A stretch of DNA of 48,487 bases from Meiothermus sp. (lineage in GTDB: Bacteria > Deinococcota > Deinococci > Deinococcales > Thermaceae): contig NZ_JANWVH010000011.1 of the NCBI RefSeq assembly GCF_025056915.1, positions 1 to 48,487 on the forward strand, given 5' to 3'. The stretch's first letter is position 1; each line of letters opens with the position of its first letter. Positions 15,644-24,141 of this stretch are shown one piece after another. A program made the translations under genes and the position numbers. Under the pieces are notes generated by a model. That model did no database searches, was not told where the DNA came from, and saw only the letters and a list, made by a program, of their open reading frames with translations.

Positions 15644-17008
15644 TCAGGACTCCTCCTCCAGCAAGAGCGGCAAAAACACCGTGAAGCGGGTCTCGCCGGG
15701 CCGGCTGGCCACCCGAATCTCGCCCCCGTGGGCCTCGGCAATCTGCTTGGCGATGGCCAGCCCCAGCCCGGTGCCGCCCTCGGGGCCCCGGGCGAAGCGG
15801 GTGAAAAGCCGGGGCAGCACCTCGGGGGCGATGCCCGGCCCCCGGTCCACCACGGCGAAGGCCGCCCAGGGCTGCTTGGGGGGCTTCATCTCGGGGGTGG
15901 AGGTGGTGCGGAGCTCGTGGGCGGTCTCGTAGGGGTCGGGGGGGTTGTCGGTGGGTTCCTTGACCATCCAGACCCGCACCTGCACTTTTTCGGGAGCCCC
16001 TGCCGCCCGCACGGCGTTGGCAATCAGATTTCGCGCAAGCTGTAGGAGGCGGTCGGGGTCGCCCAGCACCTCCGGGAACTCGGAAGGCATCTTGAGCACC
16101 ACGCCGGGATACTCGCCCACCGCCTGCCGCAGCAGGTCGCCGAGGTTAACGATGTGGGCGTTGACGCTGCGCTCGGCCTCGCCCCTGGCCAGGGCCAGCA
16201 GGTCTTGCACCATGCGGGCGGTGTGGGCGGCGATTTTGCGGGCCCGCTCGAGCATCTCGGCATCGCCGGGGTTGCGGCTGAGGCGCTCGAGGTAGCCGTT
16301 CAGCGAGGTCAGGGGCGTGCGCAGCTCGTGCGAGACCTCGGCCAGAAAGGCCCGCTCGCGGGCCTGGGCCTCGCGCAGCTCGCCCAGCAGGTCGTTGACC
16401 TTCTCCACCATCACCCCCAGGTCGTCCTTGGGGCCGGTGTAGTGGATGGGCTCGAGGTTGCGCGGGCCGCGCTTGTCCACCTCGGAGGCCGCTCGGTGCA
16501 GGGGGATGAGCGAGAGACGGGCCGCCAGCACAATCAAAAGGGCCCCCAGGGGCAGCAGGAAAGCCAGACCCTGAATCAGGGTATTGCGAACCGTGGTTGA
16601 AATGCTCTCGATATAGCGGGTGTCCTGGCTGACCGCCACGACTGCTCCCGGAATGGCCTGGTAGGCGGCCATAAAGCTGGAGGCGTAATAGGGTTTGGCC
16701 GTGCTGCTGGCCGCGCGGATGTAGTTTTTGGGCACCTTGTGTTCAAAGTCGGGGGCAGGGGCAATGAGCAACTGCCCCCCCGAACTGTAGAAGCTCACAC
16801 TCACCGGGCCGGAGCGGGGCAGGCTGATCTCCCCGGCGCGCCCAGAGGCGTAGAGCTCAGCCACCTCGTTCACGTAGCGAAGCAGGGTGCGTTCAACCTG
16901 ACCGTAGAGGCCAAAATTGATGCTGTACAGAGCAATGGTCAGCGTCAGGGCCAGAATCAGCACCCACAGGATCGTATAGGCCAGGATCAGTCGGGTGCGG
17001 AAGGACAT
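15644..17008 (-). CDS. Sensor histidine kinase
   Basis: A 454-residue membrane kinase. Helix 1 is at about residues 8-32, an extracytoplasmic sensor region runs to about 142, and helix 2 (LIQGLAFLLPLGALLIVLAA) is followed by a linker. The phosphoacceptor histidine is in FLAEVSHELRTPLTSL. The ATPase domain has the N box NLIANAVRAAG, the G1 box AVVDRGPGIAPEV and the G2 box GGTGLGLAIAKQI. It should phosphorylate the response regulator encoded 50 bp upstream. The signal is unknown; the secreted protein that starts the operon is a candidate partner. No clear Shine-Dalgarno precedes the ATG at 17008. Confidence 0.93.
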   Translation of the reverse strand: MSFRTRLILAYTILWVLILALTLTIALYSINFGLYGQVERTLLRYVNEVAELYASGRAGEISLPRSGPVSVSFYSSGGQLLIAPAPDFEHKVPKNYIRAASSTAKPYYASSFMAAYQAIPGAVVAVSQDTRYIESISTTVRNTLIQGLAFLLPLGALLIVLAARLSLIPLHRAASEVDKRGPRNLEPIHYTGPKDDLGVMVEKVNDLLGELREAQARERAFLAEVSHELRTPLTSLNGYLERLSRNPGDAEMLERARKIAAHTARMVQDLLALARGEAERSVNAHIVNLGDLLRQAVGEYPGVVLKMPSEFPEVLGDPDRLLQLARNLIANAVRAAGAPEKVQVRVWMVKEPTDNPPDPYETAHELRTTSTPEMKPPKQPWAAFAVVDRGPGIAPEVLPRLFTRFARGPEGGTGLGLAIAKQIAEAHGGEIRVASRPGETRFTVFLPLLLEEES

Positions 17009-17058
17009 AAGCCGGGATGGTTCGGGCCTGGGGGAGTCGGGGCCCGGTGCCGGGGGGC

Positions 17059-17733
17059 TTATTCCGCCTCACGCTGGCGCAGGGCGTAACCGACCCCGCG
17101 TACGGTGCGCAGGTAGCCGTAGGCCCCGGCCTCGCGCAGCTTGGAGCGCAGGTTGGCAATGTGGACGTCTACCACGTTGGAGTCGCGCTCGAGCTGGCGT
17201 CCCCACAGGTGTTCCTCAATTTCCTGGCGGCTAAACACCTTGCCGGCACGGCTCACGAGAAGCGAGAGCAGCTCGAATTCCTTGGGTGAGAGGCGCAGCT
17301 CCTGCCCATCGAAGAGCACCTGGCGCTTGGCCAGATGCACCTCCAGCCCCCCCACGCTAATCTGCTCGCCGCCCTCGCGGTGGCGGAGCTGCACCTGGAT
17401 GCGGGCCAGCAGCTCGGCGGGGTGGAAAGGCTTGACGATGTAGTCATCGGCGCCGTCGGAGAGCAGGCTCACCTTGCGCTCGACCGCATCGGCAGCGGTC
17501 AGCACGATGATGGGCACCTCGTAGCCGGCCCGAATGCGGCGGGCCACCTCGCCGCCGTCCAGGTCGGGCAAGCCCAGGTCAAGGATCACCAGGTCGGGCA
17601 CCGCCTCGCGCAGGCGCACCAGGCCGGACATGCCGCCCGGGGCCCAGTCTACGGTGTAGCCGGCCTCGCCAAGCTCGAGCTGCAAAAGGTGGGCAATTTC
17701 GGGGTCGTCTTCAATCAGCAGAATGCGTTTCAT
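17059..17733 (-). CDS. OmpR/PhoB-family response regulator
   Basis: A 224-residue regulator. The receiver domain carries the acidic pair in LLIEDDPEIA, the phosphorylated Asp in VILDLGLPDLDG and the conserved Lys in DYIVKPFHPAELLARI. The winged-helix DNA-binding domain covers about residues 125-222 (LRLSPKEFELLSLL, then HIANLRSKLREAG and VRGVGYAL). ATG at 17731-17733 has GGAGG 4 nt upstream and overlaps the stop codon of the secreted protein gene (ATGA), so the two are translationally coupled. PhoB-type regulators bind direct repeats; such a repeat precedes ppsA and the P-type ATPase gene in this window, but a link is speculative. Confidence 0.95.
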   Translation of the reverse strand: MKRILLIEDDPEIAHLLQLELGEAGYTVDWAPGGMSGLVRLREAVPDLVILDLGLPDLDGGEVARRIRAGYEVPIIVLTAADAVERKVSLLSDGADDYIVKPFHPAELLARIQVQLRHREGGEQISVGGLEVHLAKRQVLFDGQELRLSPKEFELLSLLVSRAGKVFSRQEIEEHLWGRQLERDSNVVDVHIANLRSKLREAGAYGYLRTVRGVGYALRQREAE

Positions 17734-18089
17734 CGAACCTCCGGCAAGACACGCCCATTGGGCAGGTTCAGACGGTATGTACGGGTTAAAAGTTCGTTCA
17801 GGCTAACACGTTCTCCCTGGATCATCAGTGCGATATCCCCCCGGGGGGTGGTGATTCCATTGTACGGGGCACGGTAGCCTCCATCCACCCGGAACAGCAC
17901 CCGCACCTCCCGGTTGGCGGGTGCAGGCAGTTTACTTTGCAAGACCAGATTACGTTCGTCCACCTGCCACACCACATACACCGTAAGCAGATCGGGGGAC
18001 ACCACGCGAATCTCACTCCCAGAAGGAATATAGGGCAGATTGGGCAGTGGCGCGAGCGCCAATACAAAGGCCAATAGAAGACTGCGCAT
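17730..18089 (-). CDS. Small secreted protein heading the two-component operon
   Basis: A 119-residue protein of no family I recognise. It starts with a signal peptide (MRSLLLAFVLALAPLPN) and has a short mature part rich in beta-strand patterns, for example LLTVYVVWQVDERNLVLQSK and VRVLFRVDGGYRAPYNG. No lipobox and no further membrane helix, so it is periplasmic or exported. ATG at 18087-18089 is preferred; the open frame reaches only a TTG six codons earlier. Its last bases overlap the response regulator start, which links it to signalling, perhaps as a sensor accessory or a target of the pathway. Confidence 0.7.
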   Translation of the reverse strand: MRSLLLAFVLALAPLPNLPYIPSGSEIRVVSPDLLTVYVVWQVDERNLVLQSKLPAPANREVRVLFRVDGGYRAPYNGITTPRGDIALMIQGERVSLNELLTRTYRLNLPNGRVLPEVR

Positions 18090-18892
18090 GGTCACACCAC
18101 TATGCAAGGCCCCCCAAACAGGCGTGTGGGATTCCGATAAAGGGCATTTTAACCTGATGGGGTGGGGTGGGTGCGGTTCGCAAAATCAAGCGGTACTCCC
18201 TGAGCCTTTAATCGAGTTCAATACTAAACAAGGCCATCCTAAATGCTAGTGCAAATGTCAACCCTTAGAGTTTAGCATTTCTTTAGGTGGGGGAGAACGT
18301 CTGGTTCACGCTTCCCCGGGACTTAGTCATCTTCCGCTCAGGGCTGGGTAAAGGCTGCTGAGTAGCTCGAGGTTTTTGTTGAAGCGATGCTGCACGGGTG
18401 TTGAAGGCGGCCATGCCAGCCTCCAAGGTTGGCTAAGTGGTGGTCTCAAGTGGGCCTATTACTGTGTCGCATAGAAGCCCGTACAACCACGCCCGCGCAG
18501 TAATCGAATCAAGTCAATCTTCGCCGGGACTCGCTCTGTTCCTCCCCTGCCTCGTTGGGGAGGCCAGGTGGGGCGGCTGACCTGGCCCTTCACGCAACCA
18601 GCCGATGGGGGGCTTGTCCGGTACCCTCCCCAACCCTCCCCACGCGGTAGGGAGGGGCTCGAGGGCTACCACTCTTTGGAACTGTGGACGTGTATGGGTA
18701 TCTTTACGACGGTGTACCATGTCGGAGCCGTGCCCAGCCTCGAACAGTTTCCCCTGGAGATTTACACCAACCATAACCATTGAAGCAGTCAGTCGAAGCA
18801 AGGGTTGAGGCGTAGGGAGCAGGTGTAGGACCCGCCCCCACCTCTCCCTACTGGTGTTTTCTTGGAAGTTGCTTGTGCGCCCAAAGTTGGTA
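18090..18892. other. 803-bp gap without a convincing gene
   Basis: Open frames here have poor codon patterns and no start signals. Visible structure: inverted arms CCTAAATGCTA (18238-18248) and TAGCATTT plus TTAGG (18273-18287); a 6-bp hairpin CCAGGT/ACCTGG near 18565-18586; and C-rich/G-rich blocks near 18625-18660 (CCCTCCCCACGCGGTAGGGA). It may be a graveyard of degraded sequence. I could not identify a transposase remnant. Confidence 0.4.
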
Positions 18893-19060
18893 TTATCGCG
18901 CTCTTCACAGACGTGGCTGTCCACGAAAACGAGAAGGGAAAAGTGTCTGCGTTGGGTCTGGGCCGAGATGCATGTTTTCGAGTTTCCAGGCGGCCACTGT
19001 TCTGTCCAGGACAAAGCTTTCTTTTAGTCGAATGGCTCTAAATAAGTGAAGAGCGCTCTA
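18893..19060 (-). repeat. Short interspersed element, copy B (MITE-like)
   Basis: A 168-bp element in the opposite orientation to copy A. Its ends are TTATCGCGCTCTTCAC on the left and GTGAAGAGCGCTCTA on the right, sharing an 11-bp perfect inverted core, GCGCTCTTCAC. The interior follows copy A closely and lacks its 35-bp extra block. The outermost TAG of the right end, on the minus strand, is the stop codon of gnd, so the element begins exactly at the gene end. Confidence 0.75.
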
Positions 19061-20509
19061 CACGTTGTAACTGCTGCTGCTGGTGGTGCCGCCCCGGCCC
19101 GTCCAGTTGGTGTGGAAGAACTGCCCCCGGGGCCGGTCTACCCGCTCGTAGGTGTGGGCGCCGAAGTAGTCGCGCTGGGCCTGCACCAGGTTGGTGGAAA
19201 GGGCGGCGCTGCGGTAGCCGTCGAAGTAGGCCAGGGCGCTGCTGAAGGCCGGGGTCCAGATGCCGTGCAACGCGGCGGTGGCCACCACCTGCCGCCAGGC
19301 TACCTGACTGTCTTTGATGATGTTGGCAAAGTAAGGGTCTAGGAGCAGGTTGGCCAGGGTGGGGTTGGCATCGTAGGCCGCTTTGATGTTCTCAAGGAAG
19401 CGGGCCCGGATGATGCACCCCTCACGCCACATCAGGGCAATGCCACCGTAGTTCAGGCTCCAGCCAAACTCCCGGGCGGCCATCTGCATGAGCTGGTAGC
19501 CCTGGGCATACGAGCAAATTTTGGAGGCATAAAGGGCCTGGCGCACCTGCTCGATGAAGGCTTTTTTGTCGCCGGGGAACTGGGCCTGGGGGGGCTCAAA
19601 AAGGCGGGCGGCCTCGAGGCGCTCTTCCTTGAGGGCGCTCAGGCTGCGGGCGAACACCGCCTCGGCAATGGTACTGGCCGGAGCCCCCACATCCAGCGCG
19701 GTGACCGAGGTCCACTTGCCGGTGCCCTTCTGCCCCGCCGCGTCGAGGATTACATCCACCAAGTCCTTGCCGGTTTCTTCGTCCTTCTTGGTCAGGATGT
19801 CGGCGGTGATCTCGATCAGGTAGCTGTCGAGTTCGCCCCGGTTCCACTCGGCAAACACCTGGGCACACTCGGCGTTGGAGAGGCCCGCTACCTGCCGCAG
19901 CAGGCTGTAGGCCTCGGCGATCATCTGCATGTCGCCGTACTCAATGCCGTTGTGCACCATCTTGACGAAGTGGCCCGCGCCGTCCGGCCCCACCCAGTCG
20001 CAGCAGGGGGTGCCGTCGGCGACCTTGGCCGCGATGGACTGGAAGATGGGTTTGACCGCCTCCCAGGCCCGCGCATCCCCACCGGGCATAATCGAGGGGC
20101 CGTGGAGGGCCCCCTCCTCGCCGCCAGATACACCCGTACCAATAAACAACAGGCCCTTCTCAGCCAGTTCTTTGGTGCGGCGGTTGGTGTCGGCGTAGTG
20201 GCTGTTGCCGCCGTCGATGATGATGTCGCCGGGTTCCAGCAGTGGGACTAGCTGCTGGATGGTGGCATCCACCGGGCTGCCGGCCTTGACCATCAGCATG
20301 ATCTTGCGGGGCCGCTTGAGCTGACCCACCAACTCTTGCAGGCTGTAAGCTCCCACGATGCTTTTCCCCTGGGCCCGGCCCTGGGTAAACGCCCGCACCT
20401 TGTCCACCGTACGGTTGAAGGCCGAAACGGTGAAGCCCTTGCTGGCCATGTTCAGAATGAGATTCTCGCCCATCACGGCCAGACCGATCACGCCAATATC
20501 ACTTTGCAT
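19058..20509 (-). CDS. gnd: 6-phosphogluconate dehydrogenase (decarboxylating)
   Basis: A 483-residue enzyme of the long Gnd class that oxidises and decarboxylates 6-phosphogluconate to ribulose 5-phosphate. The nucleotide-binding fold starts at once ([19 protein letters not shown]), followed by [33 protein letters not shown] and the catalytic segment [16 protein letters not shown]. The C-terminal [18 protein letters not shown] is also typical. ATG at 20507-20509 has GGAG 7 nt upstream and overlaps the gluconokinase 3' end by 11 bp. It is the last gene of the hexuronate operon, the step that delivers carbon to the pentose phosphate pathway. Its stop codon lies in the end of repeat copy B. Confidence 0.96.
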   Translation of the reverse strand: MQSDIGVIGLAVMGENLILNMASKGFTVSAFNRTVDKVRAFTQGRAQGKSIVGAYSLQELVGQLKRPRKIMLMVKAGSPVDATIQQLVPLLEPGDIIIDGGNSHYADTNRRTKELAEKGLLFIGTGVSGGEEGALHGPSIMPGGDARAWEAVKPIFQSIAAKVADGTPCCDWVGPDGAGHFVKMVHNGIEYGDMQMIAEAYSLLRQVAGLSNAECAQVFAEWNRGELDSYLIEITADILTKKDEETGKDLVDVILDAAGQKGTGKWTSVTALDVGAPASTIAEAVFARSLSALKEERLEAARLFEPPQAQFPGDKKAFIEQVRQALYASKICSYAQGYQLMQMAAREFGWSLNYGGIALMWREGCIIRARFLENIKAAYDANPTLANLLLDPYFANIIKDSQVAWRQVVATAALHGIWTPAFSSALAYFDGYRSAALSTNLVQAQRDYFGAHTYERVDRPRGQFFHTNWTGRGGTTSSSSYNV

Positions 20510-21014
20510 TTCTGAACTCCTGTTGGGGGTGGAGGTGCTGTAGTACGGTTTGCAGGTTGGCCTCGAGCGGCTGAGCCACATCCAGCCAGATGGCCTCCTG
20601 GGGGGGCTCGAGGGCGGCCAGCTGGGACTCGAGCAGGCTCACCGGCATAAAATGCTCCCGCTTTTGCATGCGCTGGGCGATTAGCTGCGGGTCGCCGTGC
20701 AGAAAGACATACCTCACGCCCTCGAGGCCGCCGCTCAGGGTGGTTCGGTAGCTTACCTTGAGGGCCGAGCAGGCCAGCACCAAGGGGTTTCCTTCGGCCA
20801 GATGCCGCTCGACCAGGCCCCGCAGGGAGCGCAGCCAGGGTTCGCGGTCGGCGTCGGTGAGGGGCTCGCCTCGAGCCATTTTTTCCCGGTTGGACTGGGG
20901 GTGATAATCGTCGGCATCGGCGAAGGCCCAGCCCAGCCGGGCCGCCAGGGCTTTGCCCAGGGTGGTCTTGCCCGAGCCAGAGACCCCCATCACAATCAGG
21001 GCTTGCACGCTCAT
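20499..21014 (-). CDS. gntK: Gluconokinase
   Basis: A 171-residue P-loop kinase that converts D-gluconate to 6-phosphogluconate. The Walker A motif is in [20 protein letters not shown] and is followed by [33 protein letters not shown] and [20 protein letters not shown], which are diagnostic of thermoresistant-type gluconokinases. ATG at 21012-21014 overlaps the stop codon of the upstream phosphoribosyltransferase gene (ATGA). Its own end overlaps the start of gnd. Its presence in a hexuronate operon points to gluconate as an intermediate. Confidence 0.95.
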   Translation of the reverse strand: MSVQALIVMGVSGSGKTTLGKALAARLGWAFADADDYHPQSNREKMARGEPLTDADREPWLRSLRGLVERHLAEGNPLVLACSALKVSYRTTLSGGLEGVRYVFLHGDPQLIAQRMQKREHFMPVSLLESQLAALEPPQEAIWLDVAQPLEANLQTVLQHLHPQQEFRNAK

Positions 21015-21421
21015 TCCGCCCTCCAGGGCCAGTCCACGCAATCGCGGACTTCGGGAAACAGCACCAGGTCGGCCTTGCCCTTGAGGGTCAGGGTGGTGAG
21101 GGTGGCCCCTTTCAGGTAGCTCCGGGCGACCCCAAGCGTTGCGCCCGTCACGCTCACATCGTCCACCAGCAAGACCCGCTTTCCGGTGGGGTCGAACGGG
21201 ATGGGCCCCAGCAACTGGGGCTGGGGGCGCTGGGGCCGGTTGTGGTCGTCGCGGTAGTTGAGGTGCAGCAGCACCAGCGGAACCCCCAGCTGATGCGCCA
21301 CCATGCAGGCGGGCACGATGCCCCCCCGGGCGATGCCCACCACCACGTCCACCTCGGGCAGTTGCAGCGCCCGCATGCGAGCGCTGATGGTGTGGAACTC
21401 GAGCCTAACCTTCGTGCTCAT
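21011..21421 (-). CDS. Phosphoribosyltransferase-family protein
   Basis: A 136-residue type I phosphoribosyltransferase fold. The PRPP-binding loop is VLLVDDVSVTGATL and the N-terminal hood segment is VDVVVGIARGGIVPACMVAHQ. It is short for a purine salvage enzyme and its base specificity cannot be read. It is coupled by 4-nt overlaps both to the LarA-type gene before it and to gntK after it, which is a strange place for a salvage enzyme. It may be a PRPP-responsive regulator or may work on a nucleotide linked to the pathway; both are guesses. Confidence 0.8.
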   Translation of the reverse strand: MSTKVRLEFHTISARMRALQLPEVDVVVGIARGGIVPACMVAHQLGVPLVLLHLNYRDDHNRPQRPQPQLLGPIPFDPTGKRVLLVDDVSVTGATLGVARSYLKGATLTTLTLKGKADLVLFPEVRDCVDWPWRAE

Positions 21422-22701
21422 GACTTCCCCCTCACCCGGTAGAGGGTTTCGCCGGCCTTGCGCACCAGCAAAATGCCCTCCTCCTCCCGGCCTGCAAAGT
21501 CCTCGGGGTTGAGGCTGTCGGGGTCGAGGTAGCCCAGGTTCAACCGTTTGCAGTCCTCCGGGCCGATGCGGCTGGCCAGGGTGACCCGGACCCGGGGATG
21601 CTCCTGCCCATTCACCCAGGTGCCGCTGCCCCGCACATGGGTGCTGTGGGCCAGTACTCCCAGGGGCACGTGCTTAAATCGCTCCCACTGGTTCAGGAAA
21701 TAAGGCACGGTGTGGTAGCCGATTTCATAGATGTACTTGCCGTGTACCTGGCTCACCGTCTCGAGGTGGGGGGCGTAGATGATCAGCTCCCCGCCATCGG
21801 CCAGGGCCGGGTCGAGCTTGTACATGGCCTTGCCCGCGGTCCAGAGCTCGTCGTACATGGGTGGAGCGCAGGAGAGGATGCGCTTGAAAGGCTTATCCAC
21901 CCAGACGATGTGGCGGGTGCTCGAGAGGTCGGCGGCGGCAGACCAGGCCGATACATGGTCGCCCACAAACATTCCCCCCAGCCCGCTGCCCTGCACCACC
22001 AGCGCAATCAGGGTGATGGGTGTGGGCACGTGGCGGGCCGCCTCGTGGATCAGGGCCCGCACCGGGGTGTCCTTGAGGCCGATGGTGCCGCGCACGGTGG
22101 CCAGGGCGCCCAGCCAGTGGGTCACGTTGATCATCTCGGGGCCGCTGATGCCGGGGAAGAGGTACTTGGCCCCCCCGGAGAAGCCCACCACCTCGTGGGG
22201 AAAGGTGGGGCCCAGGATGAGCAGATGGTCGGCCTCGAGCGCGGCCTTGTTCAGCCGCACCTGCACGTCCCCGCCCAGGGTGGGGTGCCAGCGCTCGCCC
22301 GCAATCTCCCTAACCTTAGCCTGGGGAACCACCCCGACGGTTGCCAGTGCATCGGGATCCTGCCAGGCGTGGTTGTGGAGGCCGACGTGCCGGAAGATAG
22401 TGTGGCGTTCCTCGACGCTGAGACCCACCAGCTTAAGCATCTGGGCCTCGTCCAGCGGAGGGTGCGTACCCAGCGCCACCATGAAGTCCAGCGTTTTCAC
22501 GTCGTCCAGGACGTCCACCAGCATCCGGAAGAGCTGCGGCAGCGGCAGGGTTCGGGTGTGGTCGGGGATCAGCACCAGGAGCCTCTGACCGGCAAAGCGT
22601 CCCCGCAGGGGCTGCAGGGCCTGCCGGATTTGCTCGGCACTCAGCACCTCGCCCGCGGGGGCCTGGGCCTGCGAAAGTAGGGTGGGGGTTTGGGTCGCCA
22701 T
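21418..22701 (-). CDS. LarA-superfamily nickel-pincer enzyme, proposed mannonate/gluconate 2-epimerase
   Basis: A 427-residue member of the lactate racemase (LarA, DUF2088) superfamily, which racemises or epimerises 2-hydroxy acids by hydride transfer with a nickel-pincer nucleotide. Family marks are PDHTRTLP (residues 46-53), HVGLHNHAW (105-113) and FPHEVVGFSGGAKYLFPG. His169, Lys179 and His195 have the same spacing (10 and 16) as His174, Lys184 and His200 of the Lactobacillus enzyme, so cofactor binding seems intact. The operon has enzymes making mannonate on one side and gluconokinase on the other; mannonate and gluconate differ only at C2. The activity is inferred from this context. The gene starts 24 bp after uxaC ends. 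Confidence 0.85.
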   Translation of the reverse strand: MATQTPTLLSQAQAPAGEVLSAEQIRQALQPLRGRFAGQRLLVLIPDHTRTLPLPQLFRMLVDVLDDVKTLDFMVALGTHPPLDEAQMLKLVGLSVEERHTIFRHVGLHNHAWQDPDALATVGVVPQAKVREIAGERWHPTLGGDVQVRLNKAALEADHLLILGPTFPHEVVGFSGGAKYLFPGISGPEMINVTHWLGALATVRGTIGLKDTPVRALIHEAARHVPTPITLIALVVQGSGLGGMFVGDHVSAWSAAADLSSTRHIVWVDKPFKRILSCAPPMYDELWTAGKAMYKLDPALADGGELIIYAPHLETVSQVHGKYIYEIGYHTVPYFLNQWERFKHVPLGVLAHSTHVRGSGTWVNGQEHPRVRVTLASRIGPEDCKRLNLGYLDPDSLNPEDFAGREEEGILLVRKAGETLYRVRGKS

Positions 22702-22725
22702 GGGCCAGTCGAACCTCGCTTTGCC

Positions 22726-24141
22726 TCAGCCAACCCGCACACCTTCGAGCCCATAGGCTTGGGCGGCTAGGTCGTAGGCCGCCAGGCGCATGAGCCGGTG
22801 GGCCTCCTCGAGCTCGAGGATACCCCGCTCCACCCTGCGCGCCAGCCAGTTGGCCACCACCCGCCGCCAGACCTCGTGCCGGGCCGGGATGCTGGCAAAG
22901 GCGCGGGTGTCGTCGTTGAACCCGGCGGTGTTGTGGAGGGTGGCGGTCTCGCTCACCGCGTCCAGGTAACGCTCCATGCCCAGCACGCTGTCAAAGTACC
23001 ACCACGGCGCACCCAGCCGCACGCCCGGATAGTGGCCCGCCAGGGGAGCCAGCTCGCGGCTGTAGGTGCTTTCGTCCAGGGTGAACAGGATCAGCCGCAG
23101 GGGGCTGTGGCCGAACTCGTTCAGAAGCGGCCGCAAGCCCCGCGTCCAGTCCACCGCATGGGGGATGTCGGCGCCCATGTCCTCGCCGAGGCGCTCAAAG
23201 AGGGCGCGGTTGTGGTTGCGGGTCACGCCCAGGTGGAGCTGCATCACCAGGCCATCCACCTCCGCGCTGAGGCGGGCCTGGTCGAAGAGGGCGTGGGCCT
23301 CGAGCTGCTCGGCCTCTTCCGGGCTAATCTGGCCGGTCAGGGCGCGGGCAAAAAGGCGCTCGGCCTCCGCATCGGACAGGGGCTCGATCCGCACATTGGC
23401 GGTGCTGTGGTCGGTGGCGGTGGCCCCGGCCTGCTTGAAGACCCGCCGGCGCTCGATGAGCGCCTCGAGCAGCTCCCCATAGCGCTCGATGCTGCGGTTG
23501 GTGGCGGCCTCGAGGCGGCCCAGCCGCGCTTTCCAGTCGGGCCGCAAAACCTGCAACAGCCGGTCCGGGCGGAAGGTGGGGATCACCCGGTAGCCGTCCC
23601 GCTGGGCCTGAAGGTGCAGGCTTACGTCGTCCTCGGGCGCGTCGGTGGTGGCCAGGACTTCAACCTGGAACTTTTTGAACAAGGCTCGAGGGGTAAACGC
23701 GGGCGTATCCAGCGCGGCTTGGATTTGCTCGTAGATGCCTCGAGCATTCTTCGCACTCGGCTTCTCGCTCACACCGAAGAGTTGGGTTAGCTCGAGGCGC
23801 AGCCACAAACCCGTGGGCGTTCCGTCGAAGAGGTGAAAGTTACGGCAGAAGATTTCCCAGGCCTTGAGCGGGTCGTACTGGCCCTCGGGGACGCCGACCC
23901 CCAGGCTTTCCAGCGGGATGCCTTGGGAATACAGCAGCCGGAAGATGTAATGGTCGTGCCGAACGAGCAACTCGGTAGGGTGCAGAAAGCGGGCGTTGGG
24001 ATCGGCCAGGAGGGAGGGCGGGACGTGCCCGTGGGGGCTGAGGATGCCCAGCGGTTGGGCCTGGTGGTATAGCTTTAGGGCCGTCTCCCGCACGGCTGGT
24101 TCGGGGTCGAAGAGGAAGGTCTCGGGAACCTGCCAGCCCAT
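22726..24141 (-). CDS. uxaC: Uronate (glucuronate/galacturonate) isomerase
   Basis: A 471-residue amidohydrolase-fold isomerase that interconverts D-glucuronate and D-fructuronate, or galacturonate and tagaturonate. The N-terminal HGHVPPSLLA holds the His-X-His pair, and LLVRHDHYIFRLLYSQGI and LRLELTQLFGVSEKPS are family segments. Further on are NRSIERYGELLEALIERR and FNDDTRAFASIPARHEVWRR. The start is ATG at 24139-24141, sharing its A with the TGA stop codon of the SDR gene; a GTG one codon earlier is possible. It catalyses the entry step of hexuronate breakdown in this operon. Length agrees with the family (about 470). Confidence 0.95.
   Translation of the reverse strand: MGWQVPETFLFDPEPAVRETALKLYHQAQPLGILSPHGHVPPSLLADPNARFLHPTELLVRHDHYIFRLLYSQGIPLESLGVGVPEGQYDPLKAWEIFCRNFHLFDGTPTGLWLRLELTQLFGVSEKPSAKNARGIYEQIQAALDTPAFTPRALFKKFQVEVLATTDAPEDDVSLHLQAQRDGYRVIPTFRPDRLLQVLRPDWKARLGRLEAATNRSIERYGELLEALIERRRVFKQAGATATDHSTANVRIEPLSDAEAERLFARALTGQISPEEAEQLEAHALFDQARLSAEVDGLVMQLHLGVTRNHNRALFERLGEDMGADIPHAVDWTRGLRPLLNEFGHSPLRLILFTLDESTYSRELAPLAGHYPGVRLGAPWWYFDSVLGMERYLDAVSETATLHNTAGFNDDTRAFASIPARHEVWRRVVANWLARRVERGILELEEAHRLMRLAAYDLAAQAYGLEGVRVG

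Noticed and set aside
18514..19014. 166-codon minus-strand frame in the gap before gnd
   Set aside because: It runs through repeat copy B and then a proline/arginine-rich stretch typical of non-coding GC-rich DNA; no start signal.
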